Made by a program: the position numbers and the translations under genes | Shown: positions 45,321 through 52,120 of the stretch, in pieces | Layout of the letters: every line of letters starts with the position of its first letter | Numbering within the stretch: the first letter of the stretch is position 1 | DNA from: an uncultured Eubacteriales bacterium | GTDB lineage: Bacteria > Bacillota > Clostridia > Lachnospirales > Lachnospiraceae | Assembly (NCBI GenBank): GCA_949286525.1 | Contig: CASECT010000081.1 | Span: 1-53,589 of the forward strand | Reading direction: 5' to 3' | DNA length: 53,589 nucleotides | Notes under the pieces: model-generated | Told to the model about the DNA's origin: nothing | The model's input: only the letters and a program-made list of their open reading frames with translations | Database searches by the model: none

Positions 45321-46757
45321 TTATGACATATTCTGAATTTTTACCACCGGAAGATACCAGCGGCCCTCTTTGTATTTCAATCCATTAACCGCAAGTCTCT
45401 CCGTCTGCGCTTTTTTTATCTGACCAATCTGCTCTTCCGTAATCCGCTCCCCGGGCACAATCAGGGGAATGCCCGGCGGGTAAATGGCCACCTGGCCGGC
45501 TGCTATAAATCCTCTCGCCCGATCCAGCAACATCTCCTCCTCCTCGCTGTCCTGGGCCTCCCATAAGTCCAACACCTGTTCGGCTTCCATTTTCCTCCCG
45601 GCGGCGTTTCCGGCCCTCAAATCTTTTGCCTCCTCCGACACGTGCATCTGTCCTTTCGATGCGCTCAGCTGTCTATCCAGCTGCATCAACGCCGCAAGGA
45701 GCCGCTCAAATCCCTGCGGGCTGTCCATGATACTGGTCATGGCCAGAGCATAGTCGCCGGCGCTCATCTCCAGCTCCAGCGCTTCGGTCTCCCGCAGCCA
45801 TCGGCTCAGTTCCTCTCCGGTCATCCCGGCACCCGCTGTGGAAATCACGATTTTGGAAGGGTCCCTTCCCTCCGTCCTCAGCACTCTGAGATGTTCCAGA
45901 TTCCCGGATTTTTCATAGAAATCCGTCAGCAATCCCGCAAAGCGGGAAAATGCTCTCGCTCCCTCCTCCTCCAGATAGCGAACACACTTTACGATACTGT
46001 CCATCAGCACATAGGAGGGCGAACTGCTCTGGAAAATCGCGAGAAACCGCTCACAGCTCTCCCGGGAAATCCGGTGTCCCTGCAGATGCAGTACCGCGGT
46101 CTGGGTAAGGCTTGGGAGGGTTTTATGAAGACTCATGATAACCAGATCCGCCCCCTCCTTGACCGGGGAGGGAGGAAAACAGGGGGCAAAGCCCAGATGG
46201 GCTCCGTGAGCCGCGTCCACAATCAGCGGCACTCCATGCCGATGGCATATTTCAGCGATCTTACTCACATCGGACATGACTCCCTCGTAAGTAGGGGAGG
46301 TAATAAACACCCCGCGACTTTCCGGATAGCGACAAAGCGCTTCCTCCACATCCTCCGGAAGGATCTCTCCCGAAAAAGACGCGTCCCCATAGGGCCGTGG
46401 ATAGAGATAATGAAGCCGGCATCTGCGCAGATAGGCGCCGTTATACACGCTCCGATGGGAATTTCTCCCGATAATCAGCTCCTGCCCCTGATCCACGGCG
46501 GCAAACACAGCGGCAAGATTACCTGCTGTGGAACCTCCCACCAGCATATAGCTGTGCTCGCTGCCGTAGAGCCTCTGCAGATGTTCCATTGCCTCCAGCA
46601 GATATCCATGGGGATCGTGAAGATTGTCAAACCCGTAAATCTCTGTGATATCCACCTGATAGGGATCACTGATCCCCATATTCCGGCGCTTATGTCCCGG
46701 CATATGAAAAGGATATGCCTTCGATTTGCCGTACGTCTCCAATGCCTGATCCAGCAT
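45321..46757 (-). CDS. PLP-dependent Orn/Lys/Arg decarboxylase family protein
   Basis: 478 residues. A fold-type I decarboxylase of the short YaaO type without the wing domain. AYPFHMPGHKRR begins it, SYMLVGGSTAGNLAA lies in the cofactor pocket, LIVDAAHGAHLG supplies the Asp and His, and IMSLHKTLPSLTQTAVLH has the PLP lysine. Activity is lysine, arginine or ornithine decarboxylation for polyamines; which one cannot be read from sequence. The position matches yaaO. GGAGGAT is the ribosome site. Confidence 0.9.
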   Translation of the reverse strand: MLDQALETYGKSKAYPFHMPGHKRRNMGISDPYQVDITEIYGFDNLHDPHGYLLEAMEHLQRLYGSEHSYMLVGGSTAGNLAAVFAAVDQGQELIIGRNSHRSVYNGAYLRRCRLHYLYPRPYGDASFSGEILPEDVEEALCRYPESRGVFITSPTYEGVMSDVSKIAEICHRHGVPLIVDAAHGAHLGFAPCFPPSPVKEGADLVIMSLHKTLPSLTQTAVLHLQGHRISRESCERFLAIFQSSSPSYVLMDSIVKCVRYLEEEGARAFSRFAGLLTDFYEKSGNLEHLRVLRTEGRDPSKIVISTAGAGMTGEELSRWLRETEALELEMSAGDYALAMTSIMDSPQGFERLLAALMQLDRQLSASKGQMHVSEEAKDLRAGNAAGRKMEAEQVLDLWEAQDSEEEEMLLDRARGFIAAGQVAIYPPGIPLIVPGERITEEQIGQIKKAQTERLAVNGLKYKEGRWYLPVVKIQNMS

Positions 46758-46778
46758 ATCCTCCGAACGTCCTTTCCT

Positions 46779-48167
46779 CTAATATCTCCGACCCCGCCGG
46801 CGATTTCTGCGAATCTGCCGGTAGGCAGGCTTTTTCTTCTTTATGGCATTTCTCCGCCTGCGCCGGCGGATGCCGATCCGGGAAAAGGTCCGTCCCAACG
46901 CGAAAATTCCAAGGACGACCACCGCCAGCACCGCCGCTGTCAGGAATATCATGAAGAAATTGATATTAATACTCCTGATCTGACTGCCGCCCTTCTCCGG
47001 GTCCAGATTGTGGAAAGGGAACGTCCCCTCCCCGCTCTGCTGATAGCTGACTGTGGTCTGCCCCACATAATGCCCGGCGTAAGTAAAGGTTACCTGTCCA
47101 ACCAGCGCAGCGTCATCTTCACTCTCCAGCGGCGTAACAGAAGCCTGGGCATCCGCCAGACTCGCCGTCTTCGGCAGAACCACCGTTCCGTGGGGATCCG
47201 TTGAGACCAGCTCCATATCTTCCCCAAGACTTCCAAGGCTGCCGTCTGCGTCTCCCGCGAAAGGAGACACCTGGTCGGCAACGTTATAAACGGCAAAATT
47301 ATCAAAACAGTAGTTGAAGAGATTGGTGGTATCCGTCCAGTGTCCCGGACTGGTTACATTCAGTACCACACAGACCAAGGTCATGCCATCCTTTGCCGCA
47401 TAGGTTACCAGCGTGGAATTGGACGCGTCCGTATAGCCGGTTTTTCCTCCCAGGCAATAAGGATACACATAGCGGGATGTATGATAGGGATGCAGCATAC
47501 TGTGATGGTTGTTCAGGGGAGTCGGATCCGCGTGAGTATTGGTCGGTGGAATCTGATAGGATTTTGTCCCGATCATTTTCGCAAAAGTCGGATTCTGATA
47601 GGCTGCCCGGGAGATCAGCGCCATGTCATAGGCACTCACATAATGATTCTCATCAGGAAGACCGTTAGTATTATTAAAATAGGAATCCTGACATCCTAAT
47701 TCCGCGGCCTTCTGATTCATCATATCCACAAAGACGTTGACGTCCCCGCCTCCCACATGCTCGGCAATGGCATAGGCGCACTCATTAGCAGACTCCAGCA
47801 GCATACCGTAAAGGCACTGCTCCATGGTCATCTGCTCTCCCACATCACGGCTGATATGAGAAGTATCCCCTTCATTCAGATAAACCGCATCCTCAGAAAA
47901 AGTGACAACCTCATCCAGACTGCTGTGTTCCAGCGCCACCAACGCCGTCAAAATCTTGGTAATGCTGGCAGGGTAATATGTGGCGTGGATATTCTTTTCA
48001 TAGAGAATCGCCCCGGTCTCCAGCTCCACGACAATAGCCGCCGCAGACTGGGTATCAACGCCCCCCGGCCAGGTCTCCTCCGCCCTGGCCGTTGCTGTAT
48101 TCGCGAACAGGGACATGACAGTCAGGGCTGCTGCCAGCAATCCCGCACAAATCTTTTTTTTCAACAT
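46779..48167 (-). CDS. dacF: D-alanyl-D-alanine carboxypeptidase (DacF/PBP5 type)
   Basis: About 462 residues. A signal peptide (LLAAALTVMSLFANTATARA) leads to a penicillin-binding carboxypeptidase: SITK (nucleophile Ser), SANECA (SxN) and GGKTGYTDAS (KTG). A beta-domain follows, then one C-terminal membrane anchor (MIFLTAAVLAVVVLGIFAL) and a strongly basic tail of Arg and Lys. It trims the terminal D-Ala of peptidoglycan stem peptides. The start at 48167 is the ATG before the signal peptide with GGAAAG upstream; ATG 48206 is possible. It heads the leftward run to rsmI. Confidence 0.9.
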   Translation of the reverse strand: MLKKKICAGLLAAALTVMSLFANTATARAEETWPGGVDTQSAAAIVVELETGAILYEKNIHATYYPASITKILTALVALEHSSLDEVVTFSEDAVYLNEGDTSHISRDVGEQMTMEQCLYGMLLESANECAYAIAEHVGGGDVNVFVDMMNQKAAELGCQDSYFNNTNGLPDENHYVSAYDMALISRAAYQNPTFAKMIGTKSYQIPPTNTHADPTPLNNHHSMLHPYHTSRYVYPYCLGGKTGYTDASNSTLVTYAAKDGMTLVCVVLNVTSPGHWTDTTNLFNYCFDNFAVYNVADQVSPFAGDADGSLGSLGEDMELVSTDPHGTVVLPKTASLADAQASVTPLESEDDAALVGQVTFTYAGHYVGQTTVSYQQSGEGTFPFHNLDPEKGGSQIRSININFFMIFLTAAVLAVVVLGIFALGRTFSRIGIRRRRRRNAIKKKKPAYRQIRRNRRRGRRY

Positions 48168-48315
48168 TTTATCTTTCCGTTCTCTTTCTTTTGTAGTTGT
48201 CTGCATCCGCTCCCGGCGTATGCGCATGCTTATAAGACATTTTATCATAAACTGCCGCCAAATGTATCAGCTTTTCCTTTTTTTATTGCAAAAAATATTG
48301 TAAACTATATGCATA

Positions 48316-48339
48316 TTTCCCTGTCAGGGAAAATTTTTT
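48316..48339 (+). promoter_or_regulatory. Terminator-like hairpin before trmB
   Basis: TTTCCC, five-base loop, GGGAAA, then ATTTTTT, ending 20 bases before the trmB start. If the promoter lies upstream of it, the element could be an attenuator. The stem is short. Confidence 0.35.
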
Positions 48340-48358
48340 CATATGATAAGGAGAATTT

Positions 48359-49018
48359 ATGAGACTCAGAAATATTCCCGGCGCGAAAGAGGCCATCGCC
48401 GGCAGTAAATATTGTGTACAGGAACCGGAAAAACTTGCGGGACAGTGGTGTCATTATTTTCCCAAAAATCAGCCTCTCCATATCGAAATCGGCATGGGAA
48501 AGGGGAAATTTCTCATGGAACTGGCCGCCGCCCATCCCGAGATCAACTATCTCGGTATCGAGCGGTACACGAGCGTACTGTACCGGGCTGTCCAGAAAAT
48601 GGATCTGTGTCCTCTGTCCAATCTGTATTTTACCTGTTTTGATGCCGCCCGGATCACAGACCTTTTCCTCCCCGGCGAGGTAACGCGCATTTATCTGAAT
48701 TTTTCCGATCCCTGGCCAAAAGACCGCCATGCCGGAAGGCGGCTGACCTCCCCGGATTTTCTGGCAAGATACCGCAAGATCATTGACGAGAAAGGCCGTC
48801 TGGAGTTCAAAACCGACAATCGGAATCTCTTTGACTATTCTGTGGAAACAGTCAAAGAAAGCGGCCAATGGGAACTGGCCGCCGTCACTTATGATCTTCA
48901 CCACGATGACGTCCTCTGTCAGGGAAATATCATGACAGAATATGAAGAGAAGTTTTCTGCCCTTGGCAACCCGATCTGTAAACTGATCGCCGTGCCCTGC
49001 CGTAAAACAGAAAAATAG
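48359..49018 (+). CDS. trmB: tRNA (guanine46-N7)-methyltransferase
   Basis: 219 residues. SAM-binding IEIGMGKGKFLMELA, substrate motif YLNFSDPWPKDRHAGRRL and catalytic-loop residues are complete. It forms m7G46 in the tRNA variable loop. Divergent from dacF. Ribosome site AAGGAG. No obvious terminator follows; a small ORF starts 63 bases later. Confidence 0.96.
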   Translation: MRLRNIPGAKEAIAGSKYCVQEPEKLAGQWCHYFPKNQPLHIEIGMGKGKFLMELAAAHPEINYLGIERYTSVLYRAVQKMDLCPLSNLYFTCFDAARITDLFLPGEVTRIYLNFSDPWPKDRHAGRRLTSPDFLARYRKIIDEKGRLEFKTDNRNLFDYSVETVKESGQWELAAVTYDLHHDDVLCQGNIMTEYEEKFSALGNPICKLIAVPCRKTEK

Positions 49019-49050
49019 CGGGTCTCCGAACCGCCTCCCACGTTTTTTCA

Positions 49051-49056
49051 TATAAT
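49051..49056 (+). promoter_or_regulatory. Possible -10 box for the small ORF
   Basis: A perfect TATAAT at 49051-49056, 25 bases before the small ORF. No good -35 is present at 17 bases. CGCCTCC (49032-49038) upstream is the exact complement of GGAGGCG (49071-49077), which contains the ribosome site. Confidence 0.35.
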
Positions 49057-49081
49057 ACAGAAAAAGCATAGGAGGCGTTTT

Positions 49082-49192
49082 ATGTTTTCCTACTATTTTT
49101 CTTTCCTCCGCCGTAAATTTCTCTGTCGGGGCAAAATCTGCAATATCAGAAAGTCCCTCCGGGATGTGGAACATATACTTAACAGGTGCTGA
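49082..49192 (+). CDS. Putative 36-residue small protein
   Basis: Starts MFSYYFSFLRRKFLCRGKIC and ends VEHILNRC, with three cysteines and many Arg and Lys after an aromatic N terminus. The ribosome site is strong (AGGAGGCG, five bases from the ATG), which is the main support, together with a TATAAT upstream. No homologue is recognised. It could be a small membrane-associated peptide or a chance ORF. Confidence 0.4.
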   Translation: MFSYYFSFLRRKFLCRGKICNIRKSLRDVEHILNRC

Positions 49193-49229
49193 CGCCGATA
49201 CTCTTGGAATACTGCCGCACCTGCAGCCG

Positions 49230-50075
49230 CTACTCTACGGTAACGCTGCTGTTGAAGCGGTCCAGAAGAGCCGCCGCCACTACGCCGATCATCAGACAGA
49301 TGATATTCGGCAGCGCGGTCGCGCTGTTCAGGAATCCGGAGACAGGTATAATCATAACTGTCGCCGCAATCACAATACCGATGATACCGTGAAAGGCAAA
49401 GGAATAAAAATGGTCAAACAGAGCGTTGACCGCCTTTGCCAGGCAGATAATCGTGACCAGGGCTCCAATACCGGCAGGGATCAGAACACCCATGTCAAAA
49501 TGGCCGATTCCGTCCACGAAGGGCGTGTAAAGCCCCAGGGGCATCAACAGTGTGGAAAAGCTCATGCCAGGCGCGATCAGACTCAGCGCCAGACAAAATC
49601 CACAGAACAGATACCAGAAGAAATTCGGAGTAATAACCACGGACGTCATCTGTAATCCGATCAAAATAGCAAAGATAACGATCATGCAGACCGCCATGGA
49701 AATCCAGGATCCCTTGCTGCGCCCCTGCTCGCCGGCCTCACGGAACAGGGAAGGAAGCATGCCCACAATCAGTCCCACAAACAGGCAGACCGAGGGATCC
49801 GGATACTTCTCCAGGAAAAACGCCAGCACATTGGCTACCCCCAGGAATCCGATAGCTCCTCCAATAACCACGGGAATCAACTTTGGCACATGAGTCTTGA
49901 AATTGGCGATGGGATTGGAGAGAAGCTCCATAATCGGCTTGTATATGCCGAAAATTACGCTGAGCACGCCTCCGGAAATTCCCGGCAGGACTGCCCCCAG
50001 TCCGATCAGCGCTCCCTGCACCACCCGGAAGATAAACTGCAGCGGTGTCATTTTGCTGTTTTCTCTCTTATTCAT
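49230..50075 (-). CDS. DUF368 membrane protein
   Basis: 281 residues with eight or more hydrophobic segments. The family signature is at the N terminus: GALIGLGAVLPGISGGVLSVIFGIY; an internal related motif is LIAPGMSFSTLLMPLGLY. The two PG(I/M)S motifs suggest an inverted-repeat transporter fold. DUF368 proteins have been linked to recycling of undecaprenyl phosphate (PopT), so a lipid-carrier translocase role is plausible. Start 50075; ATG 50051 is possible. Confidence 0.9.
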   Translation of the reverse strand: MNKRENSKMTPLQFIFRVVQGALIGLGAVLPGISGGVLSVIFGIYKPIMELLSNPIANFKTHVPKLIPVVIGGAIGFLGVANVLAFFLEKYPDPSVCLFVGLIVGMLPSLFREAGEQGRSKGSWISMAVCMIVIFAILIGLQMTSVVITPNFFWYLFCGFCLALSLIAPGMSFSTLLMPLGLYTPFVDGIGHFDMGVLIPAGIGALVTIICLAKAVNALFDHFYSFAFHGIIGIVIAATVMIIPVSGFLNSATALPNIICLMIGVVAAALLDRFNSSVTVE

Positions 50076-50098
50076 AAGTTCTTAATATCCTTTCCTGA

Positions 50099-50376
50099 TA
50101 GCGTCGGTGTACAAGGGGCAACACGCCTCAAACCGTGCAATTCCGGGCATTTGCTGCGTTATCTTCGCTCGGTGTACGTCCAGTACACCTCGTTCATCTG
50201 CCTTGCAAATGACCGGAATTGCTACGGTTGAGGTCGAAGAGTCGAGAAATAGACGATTTTTGTCCTTTCAAGGCATTTGATCGACGCGTACTGGACGTAC
50301 GCGGAGTGAAAATAACGCAGAAAGGGCAAAAATCAGTCATTTCTCGACCGTATTGTCCCTTTGTACACCGACGCTA
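50099..50376. repeat. Composite palindromic repeat (two inverted modules inside terminal inverted repeats)
   Basis: Outer arms: TAGCGTCGGTGTACAA at 50099-50114 and its exact complement ending at 50376, with partial extension inward. Arm 1 pairs 50126-50154 with 50205-50233 and encloses GGTGTAC-GTCCA-GTACACC (50171-50189). Arm 2 pairs 50241-50269 with 50320-50348 and encloses CGCGTAC-TGGAC-GTACGCG (50285-50303). The loop regions of the arms are inverted, diverged copies of one module of about 57 bases (CTGCGTTAT, TTC, CTC, GTACGTCCAGTAC, TGCCTTG). No protein is encoded. It resembles a non-autonomous repeat. Confidence 0.85.
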
Positions 50377-50432
50377 ACATTCATTCTGTCCTATACTATC
50401 ATCTTTCCCTCCGTTTTTCAACCCGGCTTGCC

Positions 50433-50461
50433 TTGTATTCTCCCGATTCCGGCGGTATAAT
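50433..50461 (+). promoter_or_regulatory. Promoter of the candidate RNA
   Basis: TTGTAT (50433-50438), 17-base spacer, perfect TATAAT (50456-50461). Transcription should begin near 50468, at the base of the closing stem. Confidence 0.7.
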
Positions 50462-50466
50462 AGAGG

Positions 50467-50572
50467 TTGCGGAGCCAGTTCCGGGAGGAGTGCGCCTTTA
50501 TGGCGTACCGCCAGTGTCTAGGTTCACACACAGCGATTATCCCGTAGAACACTCGGCGGCTGGCACGCTTTT
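50467..50572 (+). ncRNA. Candidate structured small RNA, about 106 nt, unknown family
   Basis: Three helices can be drawn. Closing stem: GCG (50469-50471) with CGC (50566-50568) and GCCAG (50474-50478) with CTGGC (50560-50564). Hairpin 1: GTGCGCC, TTTAT loop, GGCGTAC (50490-50508). Hairpin 2: CGCC (50509-50512) with GGCG (50555-50558) and AGTGT (50513-50517) with ACACT (50549-50553). TTTT follows the closing stem at once. A GGGAGGAG sequence sits in the junction, and an ORF of 15 codons (MAYRQCLGSHTAIIP, 50500-50547) starts nine bases after it inside hairpin 1. I cannot assign it to 6S, SRP, tmRNA or a known riboswitch. Confidence 0.55.
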
Positions 50573-50612
50573 ATAACATCGGTTTTAGCGGCAGGCCCGT
50601 CCGGCAGTCTGT

Positions 50613-51590
50613 TCACTGCCGATTGATCCATTCCTGCATTTTTCTGATAGATGGAGAAACCGCATCGAAATAACCATCCGCTCCGCAGCCGAGCCAGCTC
50701 TGAATCCCTTTAATCGTCTTGGGTCCGATATGTCCATCCTCCGTCAATCCGGCATGTATCCAGATATTGAGACATCCCTGAAATGCCTTGATCAGCGGAC
50801 TGTATCCGGAGGGGTTTTCCTCCCACTGGAAAGATCCGTAATCCAAACCGGGATTTAACTCCCGATAGGACGCAAACTGGTGGCTTACTCTGCCATCCAC
50901 AGTCGTGCCGAAAATCTGCTGCAGTCTTTTTGTCGTCACGCTTCCCCACTTCCCGTCAACTGTAAGCTGCTCTTTTGCAGAGACGGGCGGAAATGTTGAA
51001 ACCGCAGAAGAACCGGATGCGATTTCTGACGGGAAATCGCGATAACAACGATTCAGATCCACATTCCCTTGGATGCCTGCGACAGCCCCATCGGAAGCGT
51101 ACTGCCACATATCGGCGCTTATCCCCAACGTATTGCCGTATCTCGCCACCCACCTGGTGTACCCCGTCAATTCCGCCAGATAATTGTCCCACCAGTGTTT
51201 ATTCGCGTATACTCCCGGCATATATCCCGCAGATTTTACCGCCTCACAGAAAATCTTCGCTCTTTTGGCTGCGCCGGACTCCGTTCCGCTCTCCTCCAAA
51301 TCATAATAGACCGGATAAGACAGTTTGTATCCGGCCAGAAGACGTATGGCATGCCGCGCTTCGCTTTCAGCCTTCTCTGTACTGTCCGCGTAGGAATACA
51401 GGTAAGATCCGAAGGGAATCTCCAGACGCACGCACTCGTCGGCATTTCTCTTCCATTGCTTATCATCCTGGTCCATCTGATCCATACCATAGCCGCAGCG
51501 AATGATTGCCCCTTCGACGCCGGCGGCCTTGACCGCCTCCCAGTCGATAACACCCTGATGATGACTTACATCGATAATAAATTTTTCCAT
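50613..51590 (-). CDS. GH25 lysozyme with C-terminal peptidoglycan-binding-like regions
   Basis: About 325 residues. The GH25 domain (1-190) has FIIDVSHHQGVIDWE at the start, YPVYYDLEE with the catalytic Asp-x-Glu, and GIQGNVDLNRCY at the end. Two C-terminal repeats follow: LTVDGKWGSVTTKRLQQIFGTTVDG and a second with DGHIGPKTIKGIQSWLG, both like PG_binding_1. No signal peptide, as in phage endolysins. The start at 51590 has AAGGAGGATG; the gene lies between a repeat, an RNA candidate and a tRNA-IS junction, so a mobile origin is possible. Confidence 0.9.
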   Translation of the reverse strand: MEKFIIDVSHHQGVIDWEAVKAAGVEGAIIRCGYGMDQMDQDDKQWKRNADECVRLEIPFGSYLYSYADSTEKAESEARHAIRLLAGYKLSYPVYYDLEESGTESGAAKRAKIFCEAVKSAGYMPGVYANKHWWDNYLAELTGYTRWVARYGNTLGISADMWQYASDGAVAGIQGNVDLNRCYRDFPSEIASGSSAVSTFPPVSAKEQLTVDGKWGSVTTKRLQQIFGTTVDGRVSHQFASYRELNPGLDYGSFQWEENPSGYSPLIKAFQGCLNIWIHAGLTEDGHIGPKTIKGIQSWLGCGADGYFDAVSPSIRKMQEWINRQ

Positions 51591-51670
51591 AATTACATCC
51601 TCCTTCCATTTATCATATGTAAGAAGATGCATACCGTCAGAAATTTCGACCGGTCAATTTCATTTTTTAC

Positions 51671-51698
51671 TTTACAAATTGCTTATTTATGATATACT
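51671..51698 (+). promoter_or_regulatory. tRNA-Ala promoter
   Basis: TTTACA (51671-51676), 16-base spacer, TATACT (51693-51698), 16 bases before the tRNA. Confidence 0.65.
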
Positions 51699-51714
51699 TG
51701 CTTCATGAGTTCCT

Positions 51715-51787
51715 GGGGCATTAGCGCAGTTGGGAGCGCGCCACACTGGCAGTGTGGAGGCCACGGGTTCAAGTCCCGTATGCTCCA
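51715..51787 (+). tRNA. tRNA-Ala (GGC)
   Basis: 73 bases. The acceptor stem GGGGCAT pairs with ATGCTCC and has the G3-U70 pair that identifies alanine tRNAs. The anticodon loop CTGGCAG gives GGC; the T-arm is GGGTTCAAGTCCC. CCA is not encoded. An insertion sequence begins about 30 bases downstream. Confidence 0.95.
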
Positions 51788-51822
51788 CTATCTTAGAACA
51801 GAAAATTTTATTAAAAAATGGG

Positions 51823-51860
51823 GCTGTCGCACTAAATAATTAGTGTGACAGCACTTTTTT
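51823..51860 (+). terminator. Terminator at the IS left end
   Basis: GCTGTCGCACTAA, 4-base loop, TTAGTGTGACAGC (one G-U pair), then a run of six T starting three bases on. It ends transcription of tRNA-Ala and shields the transposase gene. Confidence 0.8.
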
Positions 51861-51869
51861 GCAAAAAAT

Positions 51870-51900
51870 AAGAGCCAGGTTTGTGCAAGACCTGGCTCTT
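51870..51900. repeat. Perfect inverted repeat in the IS leader
   Basis: AAGAGCCAGGT and ACCTGGCTCTT, 11-bp arms with a 9-base loop. Confidence 0.7.
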
Positions 51901-52013
51901 CGTGTAAAATTTATTTATGCGACTAAATAAAATTCTACGGAAAGATTATACCTTATCTTCTCTGTACTATCAAATCAAACTTCCGCGGGCGTTTGACAGT
52001 TGAATAATAGAAA

Positions 52014-52049
52014 AATACCTTGCAGGCCGCATAAAGCCTGTATTTTTTT
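52014..52049 (+). terminator. Second terminator upstream of the transposase gene
   Basis: AATAC and CAGGC, interrupted by four bases, pair with GCCTGTATT, and a run of seven T follows. It is 70 bases before the start codon and would block read-through into the transposase. Confidence 0.6.
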
Positions 52050-52120
52050 GTCAAATTTTATGTTTTATTATCCAGTAATATTTAGTGATATATAGTATAA
52101 TAGTCATGGAGGTGATTATT

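Noticed and set aside
45642..47204. A 520-codon plus-strand frame opposite the decarboxylase and dacF
   Set aside because: It crosses two well-supported genes on the other strand, and its composition is typical of antisense translation.
50361..50576. A 71-codon frame covering the repeat end and the RNA candidate
   Set aside because: It spans the promoter and part of the inverted repeat, has no ribosome site and no recognisable sequence.
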